64,000 bases of DNA from Adhaeribacter swui. GTDB lineage: Bacteria > Bacteroidota > Bacteroidia > Cytophagales > Hymenobacteraceae. This document shows positions 26,654 through 40,841 of the stretch, one piece after another (position 1 is the first letter of the stretch; each line of letters starts with the position of its first letter). The notes beneath the pieces were generated by a model. The model made no database searches. It was not told the origin of the DNA and saw nothing but the letters and a program-made list of their open reading frames with translations. Position numbers and translations under genes: made by a program. The stretch lies in NCBI RefSeq assembly GCF_014217805.1, contig NZ_CP055156.1, positions 62,001 to 126,000 of the forward strand, given 5' to 3'.

Positions 26654-29600
26654 TTACTTAATCAACAACTTTGTTTGTGCCTTTCTATCCGTTCCTTGCG
26701 CATTTATCAAGTACAGACCCGCAGCTAAACGCTGAGTATCTGAAAATTGCATTTGACCCGTTCCGGTAGCGTTAGTAGTTACCTGGTTATTTAGGATTTG
26801 CTTACCCATTACATCTTGTAAAGCAATATCTACTTTTTGATTAGGGGCAAAACCAGATAATTCAATTTGAACTAAGTTACCGGTTTCCGTTGGATTTGGA
26901 TATACAGTTACCGCTGCTGCAATGTTTTCGGTACCTGTATTTAAGGTTTCGTTGGCGATAGCCGTAACAGTAGCAGCACTTACTTTATAAATTTCTGTAG
27001 CGGCCAAAGCAACCCGGTTAGCCGTTGGGTTAAACTTAATGGAAAGGCCCCCATCTTTTACTACTACTTCAAAGTCTTTTACTAAAGCCGCTCTATAGCC
27101 AACTTCCCGGAAGATATCAAAACCACTTAGCCGCAACTCGTTCTCTATCGTGGTGCTAAATACACGCGTACCCACCGGACCATTAAAGTAATTTTCTACA
27201 AAATGCATCCGTACCCAGTAAGTTCCATTTGCTAAAGGCACTTGGTAACGTGTTTCGGCCAGATTAGACGCCGCAGATAAATAAGTTTGATAAAGAACAT
27301 CTTCGTCGGTACCAGCAATTGGTCCGGCCACAACTTGTTTATCCAGCATAATGGAGCCTTGGCGGTAAGCTTTATCTGCTTCCCAAGTTGTGCCATTTAT
27401 AGTTACATTCGCATCAGCGGCGCCTTTTATACGCTTCGCAATATTTAAAGCGAAACTGGCATCATTCGCAATTCCATACAGCGGAATTCGCAGAGGCGTA
27501 TGCCCAGTACTATAATGCACTATTAAAGCGGCATTTTTTAGACCACGTGTAGATGGGCTAAAATTGACATTTACATTTATTGAAGCATTAGCCGCCAGAG
27601 TAGTAGCTGGTAAAACAGCAGTAAATTCATTTAAATTAGGTCCTACAACTTCTACAGCACTAATTTGTGCACTGCTTGATGATTGATTGGTTAATTTTAC
27701 CGCCACGGTTTTAGTTACTCCCGTTTGTAAGGTTCCAAAAGAAAGGGCGGATGGAGCACTAACCAAAGCAGGCACACTAGCTGGTTCATTTTCTAAACGC
27801 ACATTACTAATTAGATACACATTATCTTGATAATCATAATTAGTGTACTCTGTTCCAAGATAATCCGTACCCACAATATACGTATTTGGAATTACTTTAC
27901 CTTCAGAATCAATAGCCTTCCAGAAGCGCATCCCAATCCGTTTTTCAAAATTTTTATTTCTATCGGAATACGAGTCCTGTACTAAGAAGCCAAACGGTTT
28001 GGAAGATTTAAATGTGCCAGAAGCAGTCGTGGTTTTATTGGCTATACGTGGTAATAAAGATTGACCATCTAAGGCATCATGATAAAATAATCTTGTCTTG
28101 GTACCAGCTTGCTTGTCATACCAAAAAATATCTTCTACCTGCCTGCAACAACCATGATAAGCTGCCAGCTGGCTTACAACCACTGGTTGACTCAGGTCTG
28201 CTTGCATAAAGTAATCAGCAGCTACTTCATCTGAATTAGGTACAATCGTTTTTCCATCAATAGCACCATCATGTTGAGTATAACCGGTATTAGTTTTATA
28301 ACCAAATGCCTGTATTATTTCTCGCGCGTAAGGTTCGTTTTTACCCTCCCCTTTATACTGCCACAAGCCGCGAAGTACAACTTCCTTGTTAGGAGCAATA
28401 TCATCGTTTGAAGAAATTATTAAACTGCCATTTACAATAGCCACCCGGGTGCCGGCACTTTTAGCAATAAACTGAATGCCAACTTCGGCAGATGCTCCTT
28501 TAGCTAATTTAAGAGGCAATACTGTACTAGCATTATAAGCCGAACCATTAAAGGTTTCAATCTTCCATGCCGCGGTATTAGTAAGCGTTAAGTTATTAAT
28601 TATAAGATCGCCGGTACCTTTATTGCTAATTTTTAATTTTATCCGATCATGATTTTCATTGTAAGGAGTTATAACCGGATCTGTCCGACGCCAAGGAATT
28701 TGTATAATTGAGAAAGTCAGTTGATCATTAGCTGGAAGTTTATCAGGGTTTTCCAATACCATGTAAGCATTACTGTTTAAAGGATTGGGTATGTTAAAAG
28801 ATTTAACATTAAAGTTATCAAAAGTATAAGTAACAGGAGCATTAGCATTACGGTGGGTTGCAAAAATGCCTGCGTAAGCTGTACTATTGGTTAACCCCAT
28901 GCCAGATATTCCTAGCGTTTTGGTAGTGTAAGTAGCGCCAACATTAGAATAATTAGTACCGTCTAACGAATAAAAACCCTCGGCTGTATTTGTCACTGGG
29001 TCTATCACTAACCGCAACCGTACAGTTTGAGTATTTAGATTATTGATTGTTCCAGTTATGCGCTGATCAGATGTTACACTTACATCATTCAGCTCTTTAC
29101 GCATTTCTATCTTACTTCCATTTACTACTATTTTAATAAAGGTTTTATCGCTAAGACCAAACCATAATCCACCTTGCTCATACTGGGAGCCAACATAAGG
29201 ATTGATTATATTTACATCTAACTGTAATTTAGAACGGCTATCAACTCGTACCCCTAAGGTATTAAGTTGATTATTACTATTAGTAGAAGCAATACCTTTA
29301 TTTGTTACAATTTTTAATGTACCAGAACTTACAGAAAGGTTAGCAGGCACGTACCCTGGAACATTTGCGTTGGAAACACTTCCATCTGCAGTTAAGCGGG
29401 AACCAGTATAAGTATCTACCATAGTAAAACCGGTACCTATCCCATTTTTATCTGTAATAGAATTAACTACACTGTTATTAAACGTTAAAGAAAATGGCAG
29501 AGCAACACTTAGCTGGTTACACGGTAAAGTACTATAAGGATTACACGGAGGGTCTGCTACAACAATTTTAGCTTGAAGATTTATATTACCAATCAGCAGG

Positions 29601-29674
29601 AATACAATAAAAACTAACAGTGGTTTTAATTTATTAAAATGCGCAAATAATTCAGTTGTATAATTCATTTTCAT
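26654..29674 (-). CDS. Large secreted malectin-domain protein with T9SS sorting tail
   Basis: This is a 1006-residue secreted protein. After a signal peptide (hydrophobic segment LVFIVFLLIGNINLQA) comes a lectin/LamG-like N-terminal region (about 60-290). A beta-sandwich block of choice-of-anchor type follows (LKISNKGTGDLIINNLTL). Next is an ASPM/SPD-2-like immunoglobulin fold near 650-750 (LSFGTLQTGVTKTVAVKLTNQ), then a malectin-type carbohydrate-binding domain at about 755-905 (NGTTWEADKAYRQG, YWVRMHFVENYF). The tail (VYPNPTETGNLVQIEL, with AAGLYLINAQG and a final LLIK) is a type A type IX secretion signal. It should be exported through T9SS and attached or released at the cell surface, probably to bind polysaccharide. 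No catalytic domain is recognised. It stands alone between two long gaps. Confidence 0.85.
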   Translation of the reverse strand: MKMNYTTELFAHFNKLKPLLVFIVFLLIGNINLQAKIVVADPPCNPYSTLPCNQLSVALPFSLTFNNSVVNSITDKNGIGTGFTMVDTYTGSRLTADGSVSNANVPGYVPANLSVSSGTLKIVTNKGIASTNSNNQLNTLGVRVDSRSKLQLDVNIINPYVGSQYEQGGLWFGLSDKTFIKIVVNGSKIEMRKELNDVSVTSDQRITGTINNLNTQTVRLRLVIDPVTNTAEGFYSLDGTNYSNVGATYTTKTLGISGMGLTNSTAYAGIFATHRNANAPVTYTFDNFNVKSFNIPNPLNSNAYMVLENPDKLPANDQLTFSIIQIPWRRTDPVITPYNENHDRIKLKISNKGTGDLIINNLTLTNTAAWKIETFNGSAYNASTVLPLKLAKGASAEVGIQFIAKSAGTRVAIVNGSLIISSNDDIAPNKEVVLRGLWQYKGEGKNEPYAREIIQAFGYKTNTGYTQHDGAIDGKTIVPNSDEVAADYFMQADLSQPVVVSQLAAYHGCCRQVEDIFWYDKQAGTKTRLFYHDALDGQSLLPRIANKTTTASGTFKSSKPFGFLVQDSYSDRNKNFEKRIGMRFWKAIDSEGKVIPNTYIVGTDYLGTEYTNYDYQDNVYLISNVRLENEPASVPALVSAPSALSFGTLQTGVTKTVAVKLTNQSSSSAQISAVEVVGPNLNEFTAVLPATTLAANASINVNVNFSPSTRGLKNAALIVHYSTGHTPLRIPLYGIANDASFALNIAKRIKGAADANVTINGTTWEADKAYRQGSIMLDKQVVAGPIAGTDEDVLYQTYLSAASNLAETRYQVPLANGTYWVRMHFVENYFNGPVGTRVFSTTIENELRLSGFDIFREVGYRAALVKDFEVVVKDGGLSIKFNPTANRVALAATEIYKVSAATVTAIANETLNTGTENIAAAVTVYPNPTETGNLVQIELSGFAPNQKVDIALQDVMGKQILNNQVTTNATGTGQMQFSDTQRLAAGLYLINAQGTDRKAQTKLLIK

Positions 29675-30377
29675 AAGGGCAGGAAATTATTGAAATTTAA
29701 AGAAACGCAAATAATAATATATTAAATAAAAGAATTACAGTGTTTTAAATAGTAAAAAAATACAATTCTAAATACAATCTCTCATGTTTAACGGCATTTT
29801 ACTGCTTAAAGTTACAACAAAATAACAAAATATCTATATATTTTAAACAGAATAGCTTTAATAAGTATCCTGTAATTTTATTTGTTTATTTTATTGCTAG
29901 CTATGATCTAATCTCACTATATAATTCATCTAATAAATTGTATAAATTTTAAATCAAATTTATTAAAATAAGTACTATTTGAATTCTGGTATATCTAAAT
30001 CATATAAATGAGATAATGATTAAACCAGTTCTCTTAATGAAATTACCTTTTGTGGAAGTATTCTTCTGCCAATTAGAAGTATTTATAAGCTATAGCGTTT
30101 TACAAGTACCAAATCGCTATAGCTTATAAATTGGCTTAAAGTTCATAAATTAAATGCGTTCAGATGTTTTGCACAACTCATTTTCCAATAAATACATTAC
30201 AACAGCTGATTATTGGCTTGATATGAGGAGTTTTCTTTTGGAACAGCTATATGGCTAGCAGAGTTACTACTTTTTAGGGCGGTTTACTGGTTGTAGGGAT
30301 TGGTAACTGTTGTTTGGGGAGAGGTGTATGTTAGTTGTTTGGTTTGGTGGTGGTAGGTAGGGGTATAAAAGCAGAAA
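29675..30377. other. 703-bp gene-free gap between malectin gene and rRNA operon
   Basis: No credible gene is visible. The right half (30240-30370) is unusually G/T-rich on the plus strand. The only structured element is the inverted repeat at 30082-30130, listed separately. Confidence 0.5.
30082..30130. repeat. 16-bp perfect inverted repeat with 17-nt spacer
   Basis: TTTATAAGCTATAGCG at 30082-30097 is exactly complementary to 30115-30130. Outside it GCCAATT (30068-30074) and AATTGGC (30129-30135) extend the symmetry after a short insert on the left. There is no T-run and no adjacent gene end, so it is not an obvious terminator. Confidence 0.7.
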
Positions 30378-30405
30378 AGCCTCTTTCGGTTGAAGGAAAG
30401 AGGCT
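30378..30405 (-). terminator. rRNA operon terminator
   Basis: A perfect 10-bp stem (AGCCTCTTTC at 30378-30387, complement at 30396-30405) with an 8-nt loop is followed on the minus strand by TTTT, about 20 bases beyond the 5S gene. Confidence 0.8.
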
Positions 30406-30423
30406 ATTCAGAAGAAAGGGGGT

Positions 30424-30530
<107 letters not shown>

Positions 30531-30595
30531 TTATTGTGCTCCAGCACCTGGCTGGGAAGCTGCGCTAGGCAGCTTTGCTATTTTTTAGTCTTTTA

Positions 30596-33615
<3,020 letters not shown>

Positions 33616-33623
33616 CAAAGAAC
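33616..33623 (-). promoter_or_regulatory. boxA-like antitermination element before 23S
   Basis: The minus strand reads GTTCTTTG followed by ACA, resembling the boxA core of rRNA operons. A second copy lies in the 16S leader (35760-35767). Confidence 0.45.
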
Positions 33624-33727
33624 TTTTTAGTTGTAGATCTTAGACCCTCGATGTTAATCATCTGGCTTCTAATAATCTGCCCTAAGTGTAGTAAAGACCT
33701 GCTGTCTTTACTTAATTGAATGAAGTG

Positions 33728-33801
33728 TGGAGAATAACGGAGTCGAACCGTTGACCTCCTGCGTGCAAAGCAGGCGCTCTAGCCAGCTGAGCTAATCCCC
33801 C
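33728..33801 (-). tRNA. tRNA-Ala (anticodon TGC)
   Basis: A 74-nt cloverleaf lies in the 16S-23S spacer. The acceptor GGGGGAT pairs with ATTCTCC, the anticodon stem CCTGC/GCAGG encloses TTTGCAC (anticodon TGC), and the T-arm carries GGTTCGACTCC. CCA is not encoded. Confidence 0.96.
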
Positions 33802-33814
33802 TAGTTCTATAGAG

Positions 33815-33888
33815 TGGGCCTGCCTGGACTCGAACCAGGGACCTCTACATTATCAGTGTAGCGCTCTAACCACCTGAGCTACAAGCCC
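33815..33888 (-). tRNA. tRNA-Ile (anticodon GAT)
   Basis: A 74-nt cloverleaf lies in the 16S-23S spacer, 13 bases upstream of tRNA-Ala. The acceptor GGGCTTG pairs with CAGGCCC, and the anticodon stem CTACA/TGTAG encloses CTGATAA (anticodon GAT). CCA is not encoded. Ile-Ala order is the usual spacer arrangement. Confidence 0.96.
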
Positions 33889-34099
33889 TCAGCTTTTAGT
33901 TGAGTGGCAAGCTCCGGCTTCTAAACTTTCCTCTTCTCTCTATCCGTTCTGCCCAGCTTTTCGCCCTTTGGCTTACACGCAGCTGTGATGCCACTTCTTT
34001 TTTGTTTTACCAACCACCTGCTGTGGTTAGCCTCTTAGGATTTGAATAAGGAAAAGAAAATAACAAACCTGTTAAAGTAAAGCTGTAACAATCAGCTCC

Positions 34100-35620
<1,521 letters not shown>

Positions 35621-35759
35621 GTAGAATATTATTGTGAAGCATTGCTGCTCCTTGTGTCTCGCTGGATCGTTACCTGTGCTCTCTTTTAACATAAGACCCT
35701 CTAACCCGTAAGTTAGATATAGCACTTATGCGGTTTGCTATTTTCTCTTTTCACTCATT

Positions 35760-35767
35760 CAAAGAAC
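35760..35767 (-). promoter_or_regulatory. boxA-like antitermination element in 16S leader
   Basis: The minus strand carries GTTCTTTG about 140 bases before the 16S 5' end. It is identical to the copy before 23S. A boxA role is inferred from position and likeness. Confidence 0.45.
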
Positions 35768-35886
35768 TTGCTCCAACCACTTCCTGGTTGAACTTGTACT
35801 ACTCTTTATTGATTAGTTAGTAGCTGTTTTTTTTACTTTTTCTCTTTCCTCCCTGCCGGAGAAACCCTTCTTTTTATTTGGGAGCA

Positions 35887-35918
35887 CAAAGGTCAGCATC
35901 TTTTTTATTTTCTCCAAA
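35887..35918 (-). promoter_or_regulatory. rRNA promoter, gene-proximal of three
   Basis: On the minus strand a TTTG (35915-35918) is followed after 20 nt by GACCTTTG (35887-35894). This fits the Bacteroidota -33/-7 pattern except for G in place of the first T. The start region reads TGCTCCCAA. Confidence 0.65.
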
Positions 35919-36085
35919 TCTAAAAGCAAAAATATTTTTTATTTTTTTTTCTGCTCTCTTCTTTGCTTGCCTTCCCGCCAGAACCTAAATCACAACGCTT
36001 AAACCGCTCCGCTTAGTTCCCTGCTGGCTCCCGCTTTTTTCCACTCTCCTTACTTCCCTTTCAACCAGCTGCCGAATTGGGAGTG

Positions 36086-36117
36086 CAAAAGTCTGAATTC
36101 TTTTCCTTCCCTCCAAA
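36086..36117 (-). promoter_or_regulatory. rRNA promoter, middle of three
   Basis: On the minus strand a TTTG (36114-36117) is followed after 20 nt by GACTTTTG (36086-36093). The start region reads GCACTCCCAA, nearly the same as the other two copies. Confidence 0.65.
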
Positions 36118-36264
36118 TCTTTTCGTAACTTTTTTTTTAAAACTTTTTGCCAGTCTTAAAACCGCCGCCTCCCGCTTCAACAAGTCAAATTTTCTTCCTT
36201 CTGTAAGGCCCCAAACTGAGGTGGTTGTACCCCGGGCCTGCTGCCCTTTTTCCGTTTCGGTGTG

Positions 36265-36297
36265 CAAAGATAACCACCTCTTTCTCCCTTTTCCAAA
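36265..36297 (-). promoter_or_regulatory. rRNA promoter, distal of three
   Basis: On the minus strand a TTTG (36294-36297) is followed after 21 nt by the full consensus TATCTTTG (36265-36272) and the start region GCACACCGAA. The three promoters are spaced 179 and about 199 bp apart. The rest of 35621-36389 is a pyrimidine-rich leader with no genes. Confidence 0.72.
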
Positions 36298-36389
36298 CCT
36301 TTTTGCAACTTTCCCGTAGCCCTGCCCCTAATCCCCTGAGTACAACCACCAAAAATTTTTTAACTCCTCCTCCTGCCCCCGCTTATCCC

Positions 36390-37658
36390 CTACCGCTGCA
36401 GCGTGCTCACCCGGTCCGGGCCTACACTCACTATCCTGATCGGAACTTGTAAATGTTGTTCCAAAAATGCGATATAGGAATTAAACGCTTCTGGCAAATT
36501 TTCAAAATTTGTTATTTGGCTGGTGTCTTGTCTCCAACCTGGCAAGGTTACGTAATGAGGCGTCAGTTCACCTTCAATAAATTGATGAGGAACTAAGTCC
36601 GTTAGTTCGCCATTTGATAGCTGATAATAGGTACAAACTTTAATTTCATCAAAATTATCCAGCACGTCAGCTTTCATCATATTCAATTGGGTTACCCCAT
36701 TTAACATGATGGAATATTTGAGTGTAGGCAAATCTATCCAGCCACAACGGCGCGGCCGGCCGGTAGTTGAGCCAAATTCACGACCTGCTTTTCTTATTTC
36801 TTCCCCCACATCATCTAATAACTCCGTAGGAAACGGCCCACTACCTACTCTGGTGCAGTATGCTTTAAAAATTCCGTAAACTTCCCCGATATGGCGAGGC
36901 GCTACACCTAAACCTGTACAGGCGCCTGCTACCAAGGTGTTAGAAGAAGTTACAAATGGATAAGTTCCAAAATCAATGTCTAAAAGCGACCCTTGAGCTC
37001 CTTCTGCTAAAATTCGTTTGCCGTTAGCCAGAGCCTGATTGATCATGTACTCACTATCAACTAATTTGAATGATTTTAAGTACTCTATTGCCTCGAAGAA
37101 CTCTTTTTCTTGTTCTTCTATATCTAACGTTTTTTGGTAAAAGCTTACTGTTTTTTTATGGCGTTCAATAATCCGGTTATAGCGGTCATCAAAATCAGCT
37201 AACAATATATCGCCAACGCGTAATCCAGAACGCCCAATCTTATCCTGATAAGTAGGGCCAATGCCTTTTAAGGTAGAACCAATTTTATTTTCACCTAAGG
37301 CTTCTTCTGAAACCCGATCGATAAACTTATGGGAAGGCAGTATAATTGCAGCTTTTTTAGAAATGTAAAGGTTATTAGCAGCATCAATTCCCCGGTCAGC
37401 CAATTTCTTCATTTCGGCTTTAAAAATAATCGGATCCAGAACTACCCCGTTACCAATTATATTTATGATATTAGGATGAAAGATTCCGGAGGGTATTTGA
37501 TGTAAAACATGCTTTGTACCTTCAAACTCCAGGGTGTGGCCTGCATTAGGGCCTCCTTGAAAACGAGCTACAATGTCATAAGTAGGAGCTAGAACGTCTA
37601 CAATTTTGCCTTTGCCTTCGTCGCCCCACTGAAGACCTATAAGAATATCGACTGCCAT
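36390..37658 (-). CDS. purA: Adenylosuccinate synthase
   Basis: This 422-residue enzyme joins IMP and aspartate with GTP to make adenylosuccinate, the first step from IMP to AMP. The N-terminal GTP/IMP loop (GLQWGDEGKGK) with catalytic Asp and the conserved NAGHTLEFEGTKHVLHQIPSGI are present. So are GNGVVLDP, STLKGIGPTYQDKIGRSGLRVGD, the switch region EGAQGSLLDIDFGTYPFVTSSNT and GRPRRCGWIDLP. Length is normal (about 420-430). It ends shortly before the rRNA promoter region on the same strand; I saw no clear terminator in between, so some read-through into the rRNA leader is possible. The STAS gene lies 59 bp upstream on the same strand. Confidence 0.97.
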   Translation of the reverse strand: MAVDILIGLQWGDEGKGKIVDVLAPTYDIVARFQGGPNAGHTLEFEGTKHVLHQIPSGIFHPNIINIIGNGVVLDPIIFKAEMKKLADRGIDAANNLYISKKAAIILPSHKFIDRVSEEALGENKIGSTLKGIGPTYQDKIGRSGLRVGDILLADFDDRYNRIIERHKKTVSFYQKTLDIEEQEKEFFEAIEYLKSFKLVDSEYMINQALANGKRILAEGAQGSLLDIDFGTYPFVTSSNTLVAGACTGLGVAPRHIGEVYGIFKAYCTRVGSGPFPTELLDDVGEEIRKAGREFGSTTGRPRRCGWIDLPTLKYSIMLNGVTQLNMMKADVLDNFDEIKVCTYYQLSNGELTDLVPHQFIEGELTPHYVTLPGWRQDTSQITNFENLPEAFNSYIAFLEQHLQVPIRIVSVGPDRVSTLQR

Positions 37659-37717
37659 TTAAGTAGTGATTGGTGAAAAAAAAATATAAATTTTTAAAAA
37701 TTTTCTGAAATGAAGAA

Positions 37718-38062
37718 TCAGGATTGGATTAAATAACTGGCCGCAGCCTCATCTGTTTCTTTAACCGTAAAAATATTGTTCAGTTTGGTAATAATAAGAA
37801 GTTTACGAATTTGCTCGGAAGGATTTATCAAAACCATTTCGCCTCCGCGGTTACGAAACTTAGTTAACAAAGAAACCAACACTCCAATGCCACTGCTATT
37901 AATAAATCTAACCTGAGATAAATCTACCGCACACAGTAATTTTGTTTCGTTAATACTATTATTAACTAACTCAATTAGTTGCTGAGAATCCGGACTACCT
38001 ATTAAGTCTCCTTGTAATCGAACGTAAACAATATCCTTAGTTACCGTACTTTCCAATTTCAT
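37718..38062 (-). CDS. STAS-domain protein (anti-sigma factor antagonist-like)
   Basis: This is a 114-residue single STAS domain of the SpoIIAA/anti-anti-sigma type. The fold is recognisable by [23 protein letters not shown] at the start and the phosphorylation loop [27 protein letters not shown], with candidate phospho-Ser in NSSG. Such proteins bind partner anti-sigma factors or other regulators in a phosphorylation-dependent way. No anti-sigma kinase or phosphatase gene is near, so the partner is unknown. Its ATG overlaps the stop of the Fur-family gene (ATGA), so the two are translationally coupled. Confidence 0.9.
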   Translation of the reverse strand: MKLESTVTKDIVYVRLQGDLIGSPDSQQLIELVNNSINETKLLCAVDLSQVRFINSSGIGVLVSLLTKFRNRGGEMVLINPSEQIRKLLIITKLNNIFTVKETDEAAASYLIQS

Positions 38063-38526
38063 GTATTCTGCGCCATATTTTTAGCCCGGCAATCCGCACA
38101 AATGCCGTAAAGGTTTAAAGAGTGGTGCAAGATATGAAAATTTAATAGTTCGCCTACCATGGTCTGAATATTATGAATCCGAGGGTCGCAAAACTCTACT
38201 ACTTTGTGGCATTCCGTACAAATAACATGATCGTGCTGCCGGTAGCCGTACGATTTTTCGTATTGGGCTAAATTCCGGCCAAATTGGTGCTTACTTACCA
38301 AATCATTTTCTACCAATAAATCTAAGGTATTGTAAACGGTAGCCCGGCTTACCTGGTAGTTTTTATTTTTCATGCTGATATAAAGCGACTCCACATCGAA
38401 ATGGCCGGTCCGGGAGTAAATTTCTTCCAGAATAGCGTACCGTTCCGGGGTTTTCCGTAAACCCTTGCTTTCAAGGTAAGCTGTAAAAATTTTTCTTACC
38501 TCGTTAAATTTTACTTGATCTAACAC
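38059..38526 (-). CDS. Fur-family transcriptional regulator
   Basis: This is a 155-residue metalloregulator of the Fur superfamily. It has an N-terminal winged helix ([47 protein letters not shown]) and a dimerisation/metal domain. Two CxxC pairs (C103/C106 and C143/C146) should hold a structural zinc, and the [16 protein letters not shown] block resembles Fur, PerR and Zur alike, so the sensed signal cannot be fixed. The start is a GTG at 38526: an in-frame stop lies 18 bases upstream and no ATG is available before the conserved helix. It is followed by the STAS gene with a 4-base overlap. Confidence 0.92.
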   Translation of the reverse strand: MLDQVKFNEVRKIFTAYLESKGLRKTPERYAILEEIYSRTGHFDVESLYISMKNKNYQVSRATVYNTLDLLVENDLVSKHQFGRNLAQYEKSYGYRQHDHVICTECHKVVEFCDPRIHNIQTMVGELLNFHILHHSLNLYGICADCRAKNMAQNT

Positions 38527-38636
38527 TTTTTTCGTCTTTCGTTAAAAATTTAAAAAACATACTTATCCAACACTTCAGAAATTGTGGTAAACAATCAGAA
38601 ACTACAAAACCTTATTACTAATTGTTTATCCTACCT

Positions 38637-40841
38637 TTAAGAATCAAAGCGCTCTACTAAGATAACGCCATTTACCCGATTTAAGCGTTGAATAAGTTTT
38701 TCGAGATGGCTGGTATCATTAACAAACACCATTATTTTACCATCAAAAATTCCATCGTGCGAATCTAAGGTGATAGACCGCATATTTACTTTTAAGCTGT
38801 TCGAAATAACTTTGGTTAAGTCATTTACCATACCTACCCGGTCGGTACCTTTAATGCGGATACCCGCTAAAAACACCAACTCGTACTGATCGGTCCATTT
38901 CGCCTTTACAATGCGGTTCCCGTAATTAGACATTAACTCTACCGCCTTCGGGCAAGAAGTCCGGTGAATAATAATACCTTCCGTTTCTGTTTCAAAGCCA
39001 AACACATCATCGCCCGGAATGGGGTTGCAACACGTAGCAATAGAATAGGCAATTTTAGAGGTATTTTCGCCGATTACTAACATATCCGAAGTAACGCCGC
39101 GTATTTTTTGCACTTCTTTATCAAAGCTTTTCTGATCAAAATGCTCATTTCTGGGCCGCTCCAGAACTACGTTATAATCAAAAATTTCTTCTTTAATATC
39201 TTTTATATCAATTTTATTGATGGCGATGCGGTAGTAAAACTCCTGCGGATGCGGTATATGAAAAAAAGTAAACAAACGATTTAAATTAGAAGGAGTAGGT
39301 TCTACTTCTAGTTGCTGTAAGCGTTTTTCCACTAAAGTTCTACCTTCTTCTGCTTTTACCTTGCGGTCTTCGCGCAAAAATTCTTTTATTTTAGATCGAG
39401 CCCGCGATGTTGTAGCAAATTTCAGCCACTCTTCGGAAGGACGTTGTTTTTGAGATGTAAGAACTTCTACCTGGTCGCCGTTATGCAAGCGGTAACTTAA
39501 AGGCACCAATTTCTGGTTTACTTTAGCCCCGATACACTGCGTGCCTATTTGCGTATGAATTTCAAAAGCAAAATCTAAGGCGGTAGCTTTGTCCGGTAAA
39601 ATTATCAACTGCCCTTTTGGCGTAAACACAAAAACTTCTTCCACGAATAAGTTTTTCCGGAAGTCGTCCATAAACTCTAAAGCGTTGGAATTGTTCATCT
39701 CGAGCATATCCCGCACCTTATTAATCCATTGCTCTAAACCAGATTCGTGGCCATTACTGTTTTCGCTTTTGTATTTCCAGTGGGCAGCGTAACCTTTTTC
39801 GGCAATGTCGTCCATGCGTTGGCTCCGGATTTGCACTTCTACCCACTGGCCTGTCCGGCTCATTACTGTGGTATGTAGCGATTCGTAGCCATTTGCCCGC
39901 GGCGTACTAACCCAATCGCGCAACCGGTCTGGGTTAGGTTGGTAAAAATCAGTTACAATAGAATAAACCGACCAACAGGCTGCTTTCTCAATTTCTAGGG
40001 GTACATTTAAAATAATCCGGACAGCAAATAAATCGTAAACCTCGTCGAAGGTGATATTCTGTTTGCGGATTTTTTTAAGAATAGAATAAATAGACTTTGG
40101 ACGACCCTTAATTTCAAAATCAAAGCCTTGGCGCTTTAACTCTTCTTCGAGGGGCGCTACAAATTCTTTGATAAATTTATTACGGGCAACTTTAGTCTGC
40201 CGGATTTTATTTGTAATCTCCCGGTAGGTATCGGTATCGGTATATTTTAAATATAAATCTTCTAACTCGGATTTGATAGCGTATAAACCAAGACGGTGTG
40301 CCAAAGGAGCATACAAATACATGGTTTCGGATGCAATTTTTAGTTGCTTGTCACGAGCCATGCTATCCAAGGTACGCATGTTATGCAGGCGGTCGGCTAA
40401 TTTTATTAAAATTACCCGAACATCGTCCGAGAGGGTTAACAGCATTTTCCGGAAATTTTCGGCCTGCTGCGACGTGCCATAATCAAAAACCCCCGATATT
40501 TTAGTTAATCCCTCAATTATCCGCGCCACACTCGGGCCAAATTCCCGCTCAATATCTTTAATTTCGAGTTCGGTATCTTCTACTACATCGTGCAATAAAG
40601 CAGCCACAATAGAGGTAGTACCCAAGCCTATTTCTTCCACGGCAATTTGGGCTACGGCTAAGGGGTGCAAAATATAAGGCTCCCCCGATTTACGACGCAT
40701 ATTCTTATGCGCCTCTAAAGAGGTATTAAATGCCTTTTTAATAATTTTAGCGTCATTGTCCTTTAAAAAAGGTTTAGCATATTTCAGCAACCTCCGGTAA
40801 TGACGCAATATTTCTTTTCGCTCTTCTTCTGGATCAATCAT
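38637..40841 (-). CDS. rsh: Bifunctional (p)ppGpp synthetase/hydrolase, RelA/SpoT family
   Basis: This 734-residue long RSH enzyme makes and degrades the alarmone (p)ppGpp. Domains in order: an HD hydrolase with intact His-Asp (H84-D85 in ALLHDVVEDT) and the signature RKSGEPYILHPLAVA; a synthetase (GRPKSIYSILKKI, VYDLFAVRII, YESLHTTVMSRTGQWVEVQIRS); a TGS domain (VFTPKGQLIILPDKATALDFAFEIH); a zinc-finger/helical region with CCNPIPGDDVFGF; and a C-terminal ACT domain (AGIRIKGTDRVGMVNDL). Both catalytic halves look active. It is monocistronic or first before Fur-STAS-purA, which lie downstream on the same strand after a 110-bp gap. Confidence 0.96.
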   Translation of the reverse strand: MIDPEEERKEILRHYRRLLKYAKPFLKDNDAKIIKKAFNTSLEAHKNMRRKSGEPYILHPLAVAQIAVEEIGLGTTSIVAALLHDVVEDTELEIKDIEREFGPSVARIIEGLTKISGVFDYGTSQQAENFRKMLLTLSDDVRVILIKLADRLHNMRTLDSMARDKQLKIASETMYLYAPLAHRLGLYAIKSELEDLYLKYTDTDTYREITNKIRQTKVARNKFIKEFVAPLEEELKRQGFDFEIKGRPKSIYSILKKIRKQNITFDEVYDLFAVRIILNVPLEIEKAACWSVYSIVTDFYQPNPDRLRDWVSTPRANGYESLHTTVMSRTGQWVEVQIRSQRMDDIAEKGYAAHWKYKSENSNGHESGLEQWINKVRDMLEMNNSNALEFMDDFRKNLFVEEVFVFTPKGQLIILPDKATALDFAFEIHTQIGTQCIGAKVNQKLVPLSYRLHNGDQVEVLTSQKQRPSEEWLKFATTSRARSKIKEFLREDRKVKAEEGRTLVEKRLQQLEVEPTPSNLNRLFTFFHIPHPQEFYYRIAINKIDIKDIKEEIFDYNVVLERPRNEHFDQKSFDKEVQKIRGVTSDMLVIGENTSKIAYSIATCCNPIPGDDVFGFETETEGIIIHRTSCPKAVELMSNYGNRIVKAKWTDQYELVFLAGIRIKGTDRVGMVNDLTKVISNSLKVNMRSITLDSHDGIFDGKIMVFVNDTSHLEKLIQRLNRVNGVILVERFDS

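Noticed and set aside
36061-36452. Overlapping open frames upstream of 16S
   Set aside because: Low-complexity pyrimidine-rich leader containing the rRNA promoters; the frames overlap on both strands and end inside purA.
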